Positions 8,570 through 18,215 of a stretch of DNA of 64,000 nt are shown here, piece after piece. This DNA is from Whitmania pigra (taxonomy: Eukaryota > Annelida > Clitellata > Hirudinida > Haemopidae). The notes under the pieces were generated by a model. That model did no database searches. It was not told the origin of the DNA and saw only the letters and a program-made list of their open reading frames with translations. The position numbers and the translations under genes are program-made. Location of the stretch: the NCBI GenBank assembly GCA_021613335.1, contig JAJTWR010000479.1:124001-188000 (forward strand), given 5' to 3'. Within the stretch, counting starts at the first letter, position 1, and each line of letters starts with the position of its first letter.

Positions 8570-11368
8570 ATGGATTACCAATTTAAAGATATAGAGCAAA
8601 AGTGGCAGCAATATTGGGCCGAAAATCAAACATTCAGAGCTGAAAATAAATCTGACAAACCAAAATACTATGTTTTGGATATGTTTCCTTACCCATCGGG
8701 AGCCGGTTTGCACGTCGGTCATCCGTTGGGTTATATTGCTTCGGATATTTTTGCTCGGTATAAAAGGTTAAAAGGTTTTAATGTGTTGCATCCGATGGGG
8801 TATGATTCTTTTGGTTTGCCCGCAGAACAATATGCCATACAAACCGGGCAGCATCCGGCCATTACAACAGAGGCAAACATCAACACCTATCGCCGTCAGT
8901 TAGATAAAATTGGATTTTCTTTTGATTGGAGCCGCGAGGTACGCACCAGCGATGCTGATTATTACAAATGGACTCAATGGATTTTTAGCCGCTTGTTTAA
9001 CGCTTGGTACAACTTAGAAACAGATAAAGCAGAAGATATTGCTACGCTGACAGAAAAATTTAACCGCTACGGTAGCGCGGGGGTAAAGGCCGTTTGCGAT
9101 GAGGATGTTAAAATTTTCTCGCAAATGGATTGGACTTCTTTCTCCCAGGCAGAAAAGCAAAAAGAAATTTTGAAATACCGTTTAACCTATCTGAAAGAAA
9201 GTATGGTTAATTGGTGCCCTGCTTTAGGAACCGTATTGGCAAACGACGAGGTAAAAGACGGATTTTCTGAACGCGGAGGCCATCGGGTAGAACAAAAGAA
9301 AATGATGCAATGGAGCATGCGTATAACCGCTTATGCCGACAGATTACTCAATGGCTTAAACCATATTGATTGGCCCGAGCCTTTAAAAGAGATGCAGCGC
9401 AACTGGATAGGAAAAAGCGTTGGAGCTACCGTTTGTTTTAAAATAGATAAGGTTGATTCTCATCTTACGAATATTGATTTTATAGAGGTTTTTACCACGC
9501 GCATTGATACCATTTTTGGAGTTTCTTTTCTGGTATTGGCCCCTGAGCATGAAAGCGCGGCTCATTTAACCGCTCCCGAACAAAAAAATGCAGTACAAGA
9601 CTATATTGCCCAAACCATGAAAAAATCTGAATTAGATCGCCTGTCAGATACAAAAACCGTTTCGGGCGTATTTACGGGAAACTACGTTATTAATCCGGCA
9701 AACTCCAAGCGCATTCCTTTATGGATTTCCGATTATGTTTTGGCAAGCTACGGTACAGGCGCGGTTATGGGGGTACCCAGCGGCGACCAACGCGACTGGC
9801 TTTTCGCAACTCATTTTAACCTGCCGGTTATCCCCATTTTAGATACCCAAAAAGATCCTCGCCTGCAACCCGATGCCACCAAAGAAGGCAGATACATAAA
9901 TTCCGGGTTTATTAACGGATTAACTTATAAAGAAGCGGTTGCTTTTTTAAACGATTGGTTAAACAACGAAAAAGTAGGCGGAACTAAAGTAAATTACCGT
10001 ATGCGCGATGCCATTTTTGGCCGCCAACGTTATTGGGGAGAACCTATTCCGATTTATTTTAACAATAAATTACCTTATTTATTGAAAGAAGAAGAATTGC
10101 CTTTATTGCTTCCCGAAATAGATAAATATTTACCAACCGAAACCGGCGATCCGCCGCTGGCCAGAGCCGAAAACTGGAAATACAACGGCCTGCACGAATA
10201 CGAACTGAGCACTATGCCGGGCTGGGCAGGCAGTAGTTGGTATTGGTTTCGTTTTATGGATGCTAAAAACCATAAAGAATTTGCTTCTGAAAAGGCGGTT
10301 AACTATTGGCAAGACGTAGATTTATACATTGGCGGTAGCGAACATGCCACAGGCCATTTGTTATACAGTCGTTTTTGGAATAAATTTTTGAAAGATTTAG
10401 GTTATGCGAAACAGGAAGAGCCTTTCAAAAAATTAATTAACCAAGGGATGATTCAAGGACGAAGCAATTTTATTTATCGCGCGGTTGATACAAACGGACG
10501 CGGCACAAACACTTTGGTATCGAGCGGATTAAGAAGCAAGTATAAAACCGTTGCCTTACATGTTGATGTAAACATAGTTGAAAACGACGTATTAAATATC
10601 GAAAAATTTAAAACTTCCAGACCTGAATTTAAGGATGCAACATTTATTCTCGAAAACGGCAAATACATTTGCGGCGTTGAGATAGAAAAGATGTCAAAAT
10701 CTAAATTTAACATCGTTAACCCCGACGACTTAATTGAACAATACGGCGCTGACACTTTGCGTATGTACGAAATGTTTTTAGGCCCTATAGAACAAAGTAA
10801 ACCATGGAACACAAACGGTATTGAAGGAGTATTTAAATTCTTGCGTAAATTTTGGCGCCTGTTTCACAACCAAAACCGGGAATTTAATGTAAGCGATGCT
10901 CAACCAAGCAAAGCCGAGTTTAAAGCCCTGCATAAAATTATTAAAAAGGTACAAAACGATATCGAACGTTTCTCTTTTAACACCTCGGTTTCCAGCTTTA
11001 TGATTGCCGTAAACGAATTAACCGATCTTAAATGTAACAAACGAGCCATACTGAAAGATTTAGTGGTGGTTCTTTCGCCTTATGCGCCGCATATTTGCGA
11101 AGAGTTATGGAGTTTATTGGGCTACAAAAACCTTTCTACAACAACATATCCTTTATATAACGAGGCTTATTTGGTTGAAGATGAGTTTGCTTACCCAATT
11201 TCTATCAATGGCAAAACCAAAATGAATTTGAATTTAAGTTTAACGCTTGAAGCAAAACAGGCAGAAGCAATTGTTTTGAGTAATGAGCAAATTAGTTCTT
11301 TGCTGAACGGATCTGCCGTTAAAAAAGTAATCTTCGTTAAAGGTAAAATCATAAATATAGTGGTTTAA
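8570..11368 (+). CDS. leuS: Leucyl-tRNA synthetase
   Basis: 932 aa, full length. The class I HIGH-type motif occurs in PYPSGAGLHVGHPLGY near residue 40, the large CP1 editing domain follows with its Thr-rich and DQRDW-type segments (VPSGDQRDW near 405), and the KMSKS loop is EKMSKSKFN near 710. The C-terminal anticodon-binding domain runs to the end. It charges tRNA-Leu with leucine and edits mischarged products. The gene stands alone between the ftsX operon (divergent) and an outer-membrane protein gene. Its uninterrupted frame is a useful control: frame breaks elsewhere in the window are unlikely to be general sequencing error. Confidence 0.98.
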   Translation: MDYQFKDIEQKWQQYWAENQTFRAENKSDKPKYYVLDMFPYPSGAGLHVGHPLGYIASDIFARYKRLKGFNVLHPMGYDSFGLPAEQYAIQTGQHPAITTEANINTYRRQLDKIGFSFDWSREVRTSDADYYKWTQWIFSRLFNAWYNLETDKAEDIATLTEKFNRYGSAGVKAVCDEDVKIFSQMDWTSFSQAEKQKEILKYRLTYLKESMVNWCPALGTVLANDEVKDGFSERGGHRVEQKKMMQWSMRITAYADRLLNGLNHIDWPEPLKEMQRNWIGKSVGATVCFKIDKVDSHLTNIDFIEVFTTRIDTIFGVSFLVLAPEHESAAHLTAPEQKNAVQDYIAQTMKKSELDRLSDTKTVSGVFTGNYVINPANSKRIPLWISDYVLASYGTGAVMGVPSGDQRDWLFATHFNLPVIPILDTQKDPRLQPDATKEGRYINSGFINGLTYKEAVAFLNDWLNNEKVGGTKVNYRMRDAIFGRQRYWGEPIPIYFNNKLPYLLKEEELPLLLPEIDKYLPTETGDPPLARAENWKYNGLHEYELSTMPGWAGSSWYWFRFMDAKNHKEFASEKAVNYWQDVDLYIGGSEHATGHLLYSRFWNKFLKDLGYAKQEEPFKKLINQGMIQGRSNFIYRAVDTNGRGTNTLVSSGLRSKYKTVALHVDVNIVENDVLNIEKFKTSRPEFKDATFILENGKYICGVEIEKMSKSKFNIVNPDDLIEQYGADTLRMYEMFLGPIEQSKPWNTNGIEGVFKFLRKFWRLFHNQNREFNVSDAQPSKAEFKALHKIIKKVQNDIERFSFNTSVSSFMIAVNELTDLKCNKRAILKDLVVVLSPYAPHICEELWSLLGYKNLSTTTYPLYNEAYLVEDEFAYPISINGKTKMNLNLSLTLEAKQAEAIVLSNEQISSLLNGSAVKKVIFVKGKIINIVV

Positions 11369-11412
11369 TTATTTTCCCTTCATTTATTTAAAGAGAAATC
11401 TGAAATATTTTG

Positions 11413-11420
11413 TAATTTTG
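11413..11420 (+). promoter_or_regulatory. Candidate -7 box for the 11593 gene
   Basis: TAATTTTG fits TAnnTTTG and would give a leader of about 165 bases ahead of the 11593 start. No clear -33 box is present, so this is tentative. Confidence 0.3.
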
Positions 11421-11592
11421 TTTGCGCCTAAAATACCTCAATTTTGAGGAGGTCTTGTTATTTATGAATTTCTTTTGGGGAATACGAGAGATTAACCAAT
11501 CGAATCCGGCGGCCGGTATAGTAAGTTTGTTAAGATTGCGGTATGTAACATTTTGTGGCTCCCGCGTCTAATTACAAAACAATTTAAATAAG

Positions 11593-14037
11593 ATGAACCG
11601 GTTTTTAATATTAAGTATAGGTTTTCTTCTTACTTTACCTGCCCAAGCACAAATTGGAATAGCCAAAAAAGAAGTCGCCAAGCCTAATATTGTTGGGCGT
11701 ATTACAGCCGTAGTTATAGATTCGGTAAGCAAAAAACCAATTGAGTACGCTACCGTTTCTTTAATTAAAACAAAAAACGGCAAAACGGTAAACGGAGCTA
11801 TTACCGACAGTAAAGGAAAAGTAATAATTGCCGACGTTTTGCCTGATGAGTATAAACTTTCTGTGGGGTTTATCGGCTACGCCGGAAAAACGCTTATGGT
11901 GGTAACCACGCCAAATAAGCTCGATGCAAGTTTAGGAAAGATTAAACTTATCAGCTCAACAAACGTTTTACGGAAAGTTAACGTCACAGGTCAAAAAAAT
12001 ATAATTGAATCTAAAATCGATCGGATAGTATATAATGCGGAATCGGATGCCACTAATGCCGGCGGCGACGCTACCGACGTAATGCGCAAAGTGCCTATGC
12101 TTTCGGTAGATGTTGATGGTAATGTGCAATTGCGTGGAAATTCGGTACGCGTATTAATCAACGGGAAACCGTCCGGCGCTATGGCTAACAGCGTGGCTGA
12201 CGCCTTAAAAATGTTGCCCGCAGATCAGATCAAAAGCGTAGAGGTAATAACAAATCCATCGGCAAAATATGATGCAGAAGGAGCAGGGGGTATTATCAAT
12301 ATCATTACCAAAAAATCAAATGCAGAAGGAGTTAGCGGCAATATTAATGCATCGGCAGGTACCCGTCGAAATTCGGGCAACTACAACATGACGGTAAAAA
12401 CCGGTCGGTTTAGTGCAAATACCAATTTAGGCACAGATTTCGCTTACCCGCAAACAACGCAGGTTTTTTTACATAACAGTACAACTACCGCATCGGGTAC
12501 CAGTAATGTTTTACAAAACGGGGTTTACAATTGGAACAGACAATCGTACTATGGAAGTTTAGGCTTAGATTACGATTTTAATGCTTATAATAATATTAGT
12601 ACAACAGCCGTATATAATCGTTTTTACAATGGCGGAACAGGCGCATTGCTTATTACCAATAATAACCTTGTTGAAAAAATATTAGACCAAACAGACAAAA
12701 GCAACAGAAATCTAGATTGGAATGTTGATTACAAACTGACCGGCAAAAAACCGGAACAAGAATTTTCGGTATCCGGGCAGTTAACCGACAATCGTAACAT
12801 GAACAATTTTGTCAATAATTACCAAACCCAACAAAACCAACTCATAAATTTATTGACGAGCAGTAATGTAGGCAAAAACAAAGAATACACTATGCAAACA
12901 GATTTTGTACATCCATTTACCAAGTCGGTTGTTTTTGAAATAGGCGCTAAAGGAATTTGGAGAAATATAATAAGCGAGTATGGAAACAATACCGCTCAAA
13001 ATTTTGATTACCGGCAAAATATTGCCGCCGTATACAACAGCATTAGGTTTAACCTCAGTCAAAAAATACAGTTTAAAGGAGGTTTAAGAGCAGAGTATAC
13101 CGATATAAACTTTTTGGGGGCAGATAATAAGCTTAATTTGAATAATTATTTTAACCTGTTTCCAAACGTCGTCATATCAACAGTCATTAATGGTAAAACC
13201 ACTATTAAATTAAGTTACAACAGAAGAGTACAGCGCCCCAGTTTAAACCATATCAATCCCTTTCGTAACCAAGCTAATCAGTTTAGCGTATTTCAAGGCA
13301 ATCCGGAATTAAAACCCGAATTAAGCGATAATTTTGAACTTGGCTATATAACGTTCATAAAAGGCTCTATTATTAATGCTTCGATATTTTATCGCAGAAC
13401 CAATAATATAATTGAAAATGCGAACCAAGTAGATGCGCTTGACCCGCAAAAAATTTTAACCACCTATATCAACGTGGGGGTTTCAGAGAGCTATGGTTTT
13501 AATATTTTGGGCTCGTACAACCCCATGCCGAAATGGACCTTGATGAGTAACATTGGCTTAAACACTTACGAAGTAAACGGCATTGATCCAAGTAGGGATT
13601 CTAATCCGTCAACGGGAACAAAATTAAATTACGCCGTTTTTTTCAGATCGGCAACCAGTTTTAAAAAAGGTTGGAGTTTGGACCTTTTCGGAGTGATTAA
13701 TTCGCCAAAATATTCTTTTCAAGGCAGAACCAAAGCCCTGTTCTTCAATGGAGGGACAATAAAAAAAGAAATCCTTAAAAAAAGCGGGGCCATTGGCTTT
13801 AGTATGCTTAATCCTTTAACTCGGGAATTGAAAATTCAAACGGTTAATCAATCTTCCAACAGTTATCAATCTAAGGATATCAATTATCCTCTACGCTCGT
13901 TCGGCATTAATTTTAGCTATAAATTTGGAAAATTGAAATTTACCGAGAAGAAAAAAATTAAAAATGACGATCTTAAACCAGAAGAAAACCCGCAAGGCGA
14001 GGGGCAGATGGACGGAGGAAAACAAAGAGGTTTTTAG
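11593..14037 (+). CDS. TonB-receptor-like outer-membrane protein, 814 aa
   Basis: The signal peptide ends at LPAQAQ. A carboxypeptidase-type regulatory domain covers about residues 35-120 (GRITAVVIDSVSKKPIEYATV), followed by a plug-like domain (DVMRKVPMLSVDVDGNVQLRGN, VEVITNPSAKYDAEGAGGIINI) and a barrel of the outer-membrane beta-barrel family 3 type (NPFRNQANQF, GNPELKPELSDNFELGY). The N-terminal TonB box is not obvious. The tail is charged (KKKIKNDDLKPEENPQGEGQ) after the last strand, which is unusual but known in this subfamily. The substrate is unknown. Confidence 0.85.
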   Translation: MNRFLILSIGFLLTLPAQAQIGIAKKEVAKPNIVGRITAVVIDSVSKKPIEYATVSLIKTKNGKTVNGAITDSKGKVIIADVLPDEYKLSVGFIGYAGKTLMVVTTPNKLDASLGKIKLISSTNVLRKVNVTGQKNIIESKIDRIVYNAESDATNAGGDATDVMRKVPMLSVDVDGNVQLRGNSVRVLINGKPSGAMANSVADALKMLPADQIKSVEVITNPSAKYDAEGAGGIINIITKKSNAEGVSGNINASAGTRRNSGNYNMTVKTGRFSANTNLGTDFAYPQTTQVFLHNSTTTASGTSNVLQNGVYNWNRQSYYGSLGLDYDFNAYNNISTTAVYNRFYNGGTGALLITNNNLVEKILDQTDKSNRNLDWNVDYKLTGKKPEQEFSVSGQLTDNRNMNNFVNNYQTQQNQLINLLTSSNVGKNKEYTMQTDFVHPFTKSVVFEIGAKGIWRNIISEYGNNTAQNFDYRQNIAAVYNSIRFNLSQKIQFKGGLRAEYTDINFLGADNKLNLNNYFNLFPNVVISTVINGKTTIKLSYNRRVQRPSLNHINPFRNQANQFSVFQGNPELKPELSDNFELGYITFIKGSIINASIFYRRTNNIIENANQVDALDPQKILTTYINVGVSESYGFNILGSYNPMPKWTLMSNIGLNTYEVNGIDPSRDSNPSTGTKLNYAVFFRSATSFKKGWSLDLFGVINSPKYSFQGRTKALFFNGGTIKKEILKKSGAIGFSMLNPLTRELKIQTVNQSSNSYQSKDINYPLRSFGINFSYKFGKLKFTEKKKIKNDDLKPEENPQGEGQMDGGKQRGF

Positions 14038-14254
14038 CCCTTGGCGTTATAAAAAAACGGCAATGTGATAAATATTTACGCTACGGTTTTTGTTTTTTGC
14101 TTAATCTAAACTCATTTTATTGTTTTGAAGAGGCGTTTCGAGGGGCTTGGGTGCGAGAGTAAGCCATTTGTAGGTAAAAACAAATTAGAAAAATAAAAAC
14201 AAAACAGTTACGATACATCTGCCTTTGGAATTTTATTTTTGCGCATATCATTTT

Positions 14255-14392
14255 AATAAATGTTCGTTTAATTATTATTAAAGGCTAAGTTTGATAAAAT
14301 TTGCGGTAAAAAAACAATAATTGCCTGATTTACTCAAACTCTTGCCAAGTGGTAATAATCAAAACGAGGCAGTCAAATAAACTTAAAAAAAT
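14255..14392. repeat. Intergenic repeat family 2, copy B
   Basis: Second copy of the repeat at 5980-6165, on the same strand, ending at the start of the gene at 14391. It keeps the TCAAACTCTTGCC 13-mer and the GGCAGTCAAATAAA block. The rest of the 14038-14390 gap shows no gene. Confidence 0.5.
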
Positions 14393-14846
14393 GTCGGAAA
14401 TAAGAAAATGGATACATGAAATAGCTGATGCGCGGTTTCGCAAAAATATAACCGATCGTTTAGATTTGATACAGCACAAAATCAAATTTATGGAAAAGGC
14501 TCCTGTTTGTGTGTTAGATAGTTTAGGCAATCCAAATATGCTGCTGACCGATTTTTTGCTGCAGGCCGGCGGCCAATTTACAATCCAACCGACAGACGGC
14601 GTATGCTTGCTGTTTTTTGAAAAAAATAAAACTCTGGAAGATTTAATGCGTTGCGTGCCTGCTTTATTAAATACTACGCAACGGCAAAGTATAAAATACA
14701 ACAGAATTTACTTATTAACCGATAATTATGCCTTGAACAAGCCTGTTGAGGCAATTAATCTGATAGAAGATTTGGCAGAAATGTTGCATCCAGGTCACTT
14801 TATTTTTGGCTTTGAAGGCGATAAATGGGTTAGATTTACGATTTAG
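14391..14846 (+). CDS. Half-length BtuF-like substrate-binding domain, cytoplasmic
   Basis: I start at MSEIRKW (14391), 14 codons inside the longest frame, right after the A-rich 3' edge of repeat copy B. The 151-aa protein has a charged helix (about residues 8-35) and then a Rossmann-like lobe: PVCVLDSLGNPNMLLTDFLL, AGGQF, then YNRIYLLTDNYALNKPVEAI and LHPGHFIFGF. This order matches the linker helix plus C-terminal lobe of cobalamin/siderophore-binding ABC receptors, where the gly-gly, the R/V-Y and the N-x-P and LHP motifs recur. There is no signal peptide and no N-terminal lobe. It may be a standalone adaptor or an old fragment; I cannot decide. Confidence 0.5.
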   Translation: MSEIRKWIHEIADARFRKNITDRLDLIQHKIKFMEKAPVCVLDSLGNPNMLLTDFLLQAGGQFTIQPTDGVCLLFFEKNKTLEDLMRCVPALLNTTQRQSIKYNRIYLLTDNYALNKPVEAINLIEDLAEMLHPGHFIFGFEGDKWVRFTI

Positions 14847-15009
14847 GAATAAATTTACGCTTTTGTATGGTAGGGTTATACTGTTAAAATCGCGGCAGGT
14901 ATCTGTTTTGGATACTTGTCGCAAAACCGCTTGCATCGCATAAAGCGTATTATGGTGGGAGGTTGTCTTGTAAAACTTCGCAACCTGCCACTTAAGCATA
15001 CAAATATCC

Positions 15010-15290
15010 CGTTTTGATTGCAAATAATTTCTTAATTATTAACCGAACTCAGGTTGGCAGATATGAAGCGTGACGAGATGACCCCAAGCATTGATGCCGC
15101 TAAAAAACTGGCTAAAATTTTAGATACCTCGGCAGGTTATCTTCTAAGAGAAAATGACGAAGCTGATTTGTTTAAAGACCTTGTAATGTTGCAACGCTTT
15201 CAAGAGATTTCGATACTGCCCGATAAAGAAAAGGAACCGGCATGTTAGACCTCCTTTTGCTATTGCAGGTCATTTCAAGTCCGCCAAATA
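15010..15290 (+). pseudogene. XRE-family regulator remnant
   Basis: Three frames are needed. Near 15039 one frame gives NRTQVGRYEA, the recognition helix and next helix of an XRE/Cro helix-turn-helix. A second frame continues from about 15065 with MTPSIDAAKKLAKILDTSAGYLL and a linker. After the stop at 15246 a third frame gives a short Leu-rich piece. The first two HTH helices are not found. The longest single piece, 64 codons, lacks a normal start. The remaining sequence to 15557 shows no gene. Confidence 0.7.
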
Positions 15291-15557
15291 AGCTGCACAC
15301 AACTCGCCGGTAGGGAAGGCTTTCCCAAAATCTATGATATTTTGTTCTTTAAATATTTCCATATAGCTGTTTTTCAATTGTAAATAGGCGGAATATTATT
15401 TGGATAACTCAAAATATGTTTTTGTGTGAGTTGGCGATAATTAGGGTGTTTGACGTATTGGTTTTCACGATTTGTTAAGCCTTATTTAGATAACAATATT
15501 TTAACCCGTTTTGAGTTAAATGGCTCTAAAAATAAAAAAACCGCTTTTATAAAAAAT

Positions 15558-17267
15558 TTACAGGCCGTCTCCGCATTTAAAAAACTGATTTACAGTAACA
15601 GGCAACTTCCCCGAAGGAATTAAAACTCCTTTAAAAACCGCCGCGGCAGCTTTTTGCATAAAATCTTCTTTCTGATAAGCCATCAACAAGCATTTGCTCT
15701 GCTCTAAACCCGGAAAGTTTGCCAGATTATAAGGGTTGGCAAAAAAAGCAAAGGCGGCTTTATTTTTTGCCATATCTGCTAAAAACCCGACAACATTCGC
15801 ATTAAATATCAACCCGTTACTTGGTCTGGTTTTTGTGTCAAAAATACCAATAATCACCTGGTCGTCTATCATAATATCTGTTTTGATTTTAGCGATTTCG
15901 TCTTCTGCGGCATTTTTGTTTATGTTATAACAAACCGAATTTTTATAGAATGCTGCAAGTTCTTTTTGAAAAGTAGTTAGCTCCGGAGTACCCGCGTTTA
16001 TTATCACGGTGCGCTTTTTAGGGGTTAAATTTTCTAATACGCCAACGTTACAAAGCAAGGTTATACTTGCATCGGCTAGTTGTTGCAAAAGCGTTAAACT
16101 TTCTTCCCGATTAATATCGGCTACCAAATTGGTTAAATCTATTTGCGGAGCGACGGTTAGGTTGGCGTAGTATTTTGCCGACAAAATTTTTTTCACGCTC
16201 TCGTTAATACGCTCCATGTCGATACGCTTGTTTTTAATTGCCCGTTTAATCATTTTAATAGCTCGTTTGCTGTTTTGCGAAAGTTCTAAAATATCGTTAC
16301 CGGCAATTACTCCCATTATTTCTGCTTCGCCGTCTTTAAAATATTTTACCGCTCCTTTCATGTCCATCGCATCAGAAACAACCAATCCTTTAAAGCCTAT
16401 TTGTGTTTTTAACAAACCGGTAATTATAGGCTTTGACAGGGAGGCAGGCAAATTGGCCGCCGAATCTAAAGAGAAAATATTCATATGCGCCACCATTACT
16501 CCGGTAGCGTCTTGCTTAATTAACTCATTAAAAGGATACATTTCTAAACTGTCTAATCTTTCTTTGCTGAATTTGAGACGGGGCAAATCGTAGTGCGAAT
16601 CTACGTCGGTATCGCCATGTCCCGGAAAATGTTTGATGGTAGTAAGCAAGCCTTCATCTTGCATTCCTTTTAAATAAGCGGCAGCTTTTTCGGCTACGTT
16701 ATGCTTATTTTCGCCGAAAGAACGATAATTGATTACCGGATTTTTCGCATTATTATTGATATCAACAACGGGCGCAAAGTTCATATGTATGCCCATTCGT
16801 TTGTAATCTTTAGCTATTTGTCGCCCCATTTTATAAAGTAAAGTTTTGTTTTGGATAGCTCCCAAAGTCATTTGATAAGGATAGGATACCGCGCTGTCTA
16901 ACCGCATCCCCAAACCCCATTCGCCATCGCTGGCAATAATTAAGGGTATTTTTGATCGTTTTTGATAAGCATTGGCTAAGGCAGCCTGCCTTACCGGGCC
17001 GCCTTGAAAGAAAACCACTCCTCCCAGTTTTTCTCTACGGATGACTTTGCCCACCGAATCCATATAAGCCTGACCCAAATTAGTATGCGCCCGTACAAAA
17101 AACATTTGCGCAATTTTTTGTTTTTTGCTCAGCTTTTTAAATACATAATCAACCCAAGACGGCGGATTTTTTAACAAATCGGCATAGCTTATTTTTTGAG
17201 CCGGCGCATGGTTTGAAATCAACAGTAAAACGCCTGTTATAAACCAGCCTAATTTTCTTTTTTTCAT
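15558..17267 (-). CDS. Glycoside hydrolase family 3, NagZ-like
   Basis: I prefer the start at 17267 (MKKRKLGWFITGV), which gives a clean signal peptide ending HAPAQ; a start seven codons upstream is also possible. The family 3 N-terminal barrel (about residues 30-370) contains the NagZ-type loop KHFPGHGDTDVDSHYDLP, whose Asp-His pair serves in catalysis, and the nucleophile-region VSDAMDMKG. A family 3 C-terminal alpha/beta domain follows. The expected role is release of N-acetylglucosamine from peptidoglycan or glycans in the periplasm. At ~570 aa it lacks the beta-lactamase-like extension that many relatives in this phylum carry. Confidence 0.85.
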   Translation of the reverse strand: MKKRKLGWFITGVLLLISNHAPAQKISYADLLKNPPSWVDYVFKKLSKKQKIAQMFFVRAHTNLGQAYMDSVGKVIRREKLGGVVFFQGGPVRQAALANAYQKRSKIPLIIASDGEWGLGMRLDSAVSYPYQMTLGAIQNKTLLYKMGRQIAKDYKRMGIHMNFAPVVDINNNAKNPVINYRSFGENKHNVAEKAAAYLKGMQDEGLLTTIKHFPGHGDTDVDSHYDLPRLKFSKERLDSLEMYPFNELIKQDATGVMVAHMNIFSLDSAANLPASLSKPIITGLLKTQIGFKGLVVSDAMDMKGAVKYFKDGEAEIMGVIAGNDILELSQNSKRAIKMIKRAIKNKRIDMERINESVKKILSAKYYANLTVAPQIDLTNLVADINREESLTLLQQLADASITLLCNVGVLENLTPKKRTVIINAGTPELTTFQKELAAFYKNSVCYNINKNAAEDEIAKIKTDIMIDDQVIIGIFDTKTRPSNGLIFNANVVGFLADMAKNKAAFAFFANPYNLANFPGLEQSKCLLMAYQKEDFMQKAAAAVFKGVLIPSGKLPVTVNQFFKCGDGL

Positions 17268-17465
17268 ATTGAGGTTAAAATTAACCATACGCTTAATTTA
17301 ATCCGTTTTTTTTTTGCGGTTATGTATTGAATTTTACACAAACTTAAAAGAATAACAAAAGCCGAAAGCGCTTATTTTTAACCAAATTTATCATTATTCT
17401 TTCTTTTTTGTATACATTTATGGTTATGCATACTTTTAGTATGGTTATTCGGTATATTTAGAAAT

Positions 17466-18089
17466 ATGAACAAGTTACTCGTTTTGGCAGGCTTTATGCT
17501 CGTGATCAATTTTAGCGGCAAGGCACAGTCTATAAAAAAACCTGTCAGATTTGGCGTTAAAGGCAGTATTAATTTTAGCAACATTGTTAAAAATGACAAA
17601 AACAATAATTTTGAAACAAGTTATCTTACCGGCTATAACTTTGGGGTAACGGTAGATTTGAGATTATTGTCAAACCTTGCCTTTACGCCCGAATTATTAT
17701 ACAGTACCAAAGGTTATCAATTAAAGTCTTCTGCCGGCAACCGTTCTACAACCACAACATTTATTGATTTGCCTTTTTTGCTAACCGCCAACGTAGGTAA
17801 TAGCATTAATTTGGCGTTTGGCTTGCAGTTTTCTTATCTTATCAAAACAACTAATTCATTTAAAAGCGGGTTTGTAACAATGCAGGAAAAAACGGTTGAA
17901 GACGACTCAAACAGATTTAAAAAAAGCCTGTTAGGATGGTTAATCGGCTTTAGATACGATATCAATAAAAATGTTAACTTTTATGGCCGTTATGCTTTGG
18001 ATTTCCAAAAAAACAACGCGCATGGTTCAACAACAACGCCAGAATTTAAAAATCAGGTATTTTCGTTAGGATTGGGCTATAGATTCTAA
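17466..18089 (+). CDS. Porin-family outer-membrane beta-barrel protein, 207 aa
   Basis: The signal peptide MNKLLVLAGFMLVINFSGKAQ is followed by a barrel of the PorT/outer-membrane beta-barrel type: VRFGVKGSINFSNIV, GYNFGVTVDLRLLS, ALDFQKN and the final VFSLGLGYRF. The size and the GVKxGxN opening strand are typical of a very large Bacteroidota family without an assigned function. It precedes the TonB receptor at 18216 on the same strand with a 126-base gap. Confidence 0.8.
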   Translation: MNKLLVLAGFMLVINFSGKAQSIKKPVRFGVKGSINFSNIVKNDKNNNFETSYLTGYNFGVTVDLRLLSNLAFTPELLYSTKGYQLKSSAGNRSTTTTFIDLPFLLTANVGNSINLAFGLQFSYLIKTTNSFKSGFVTMQEKTVEDDSNRFKKSLLGWLIGFRYDINKNVNFYGRYALDFQKNNAHGSTTTPEFKNQVFSLGLGYRF

Positions 18090-18215
18090 CATTTTTGTCT
18101 GTAAAATGGCGTTGAAACCCCCCGGTGTTTTCTGGCCTTTTTCAGAAATAAATAATTACATTTACGTACTTTTTGATTAAAATACTGCGCTACATTCATA
18201 AGTACACTTATCATA

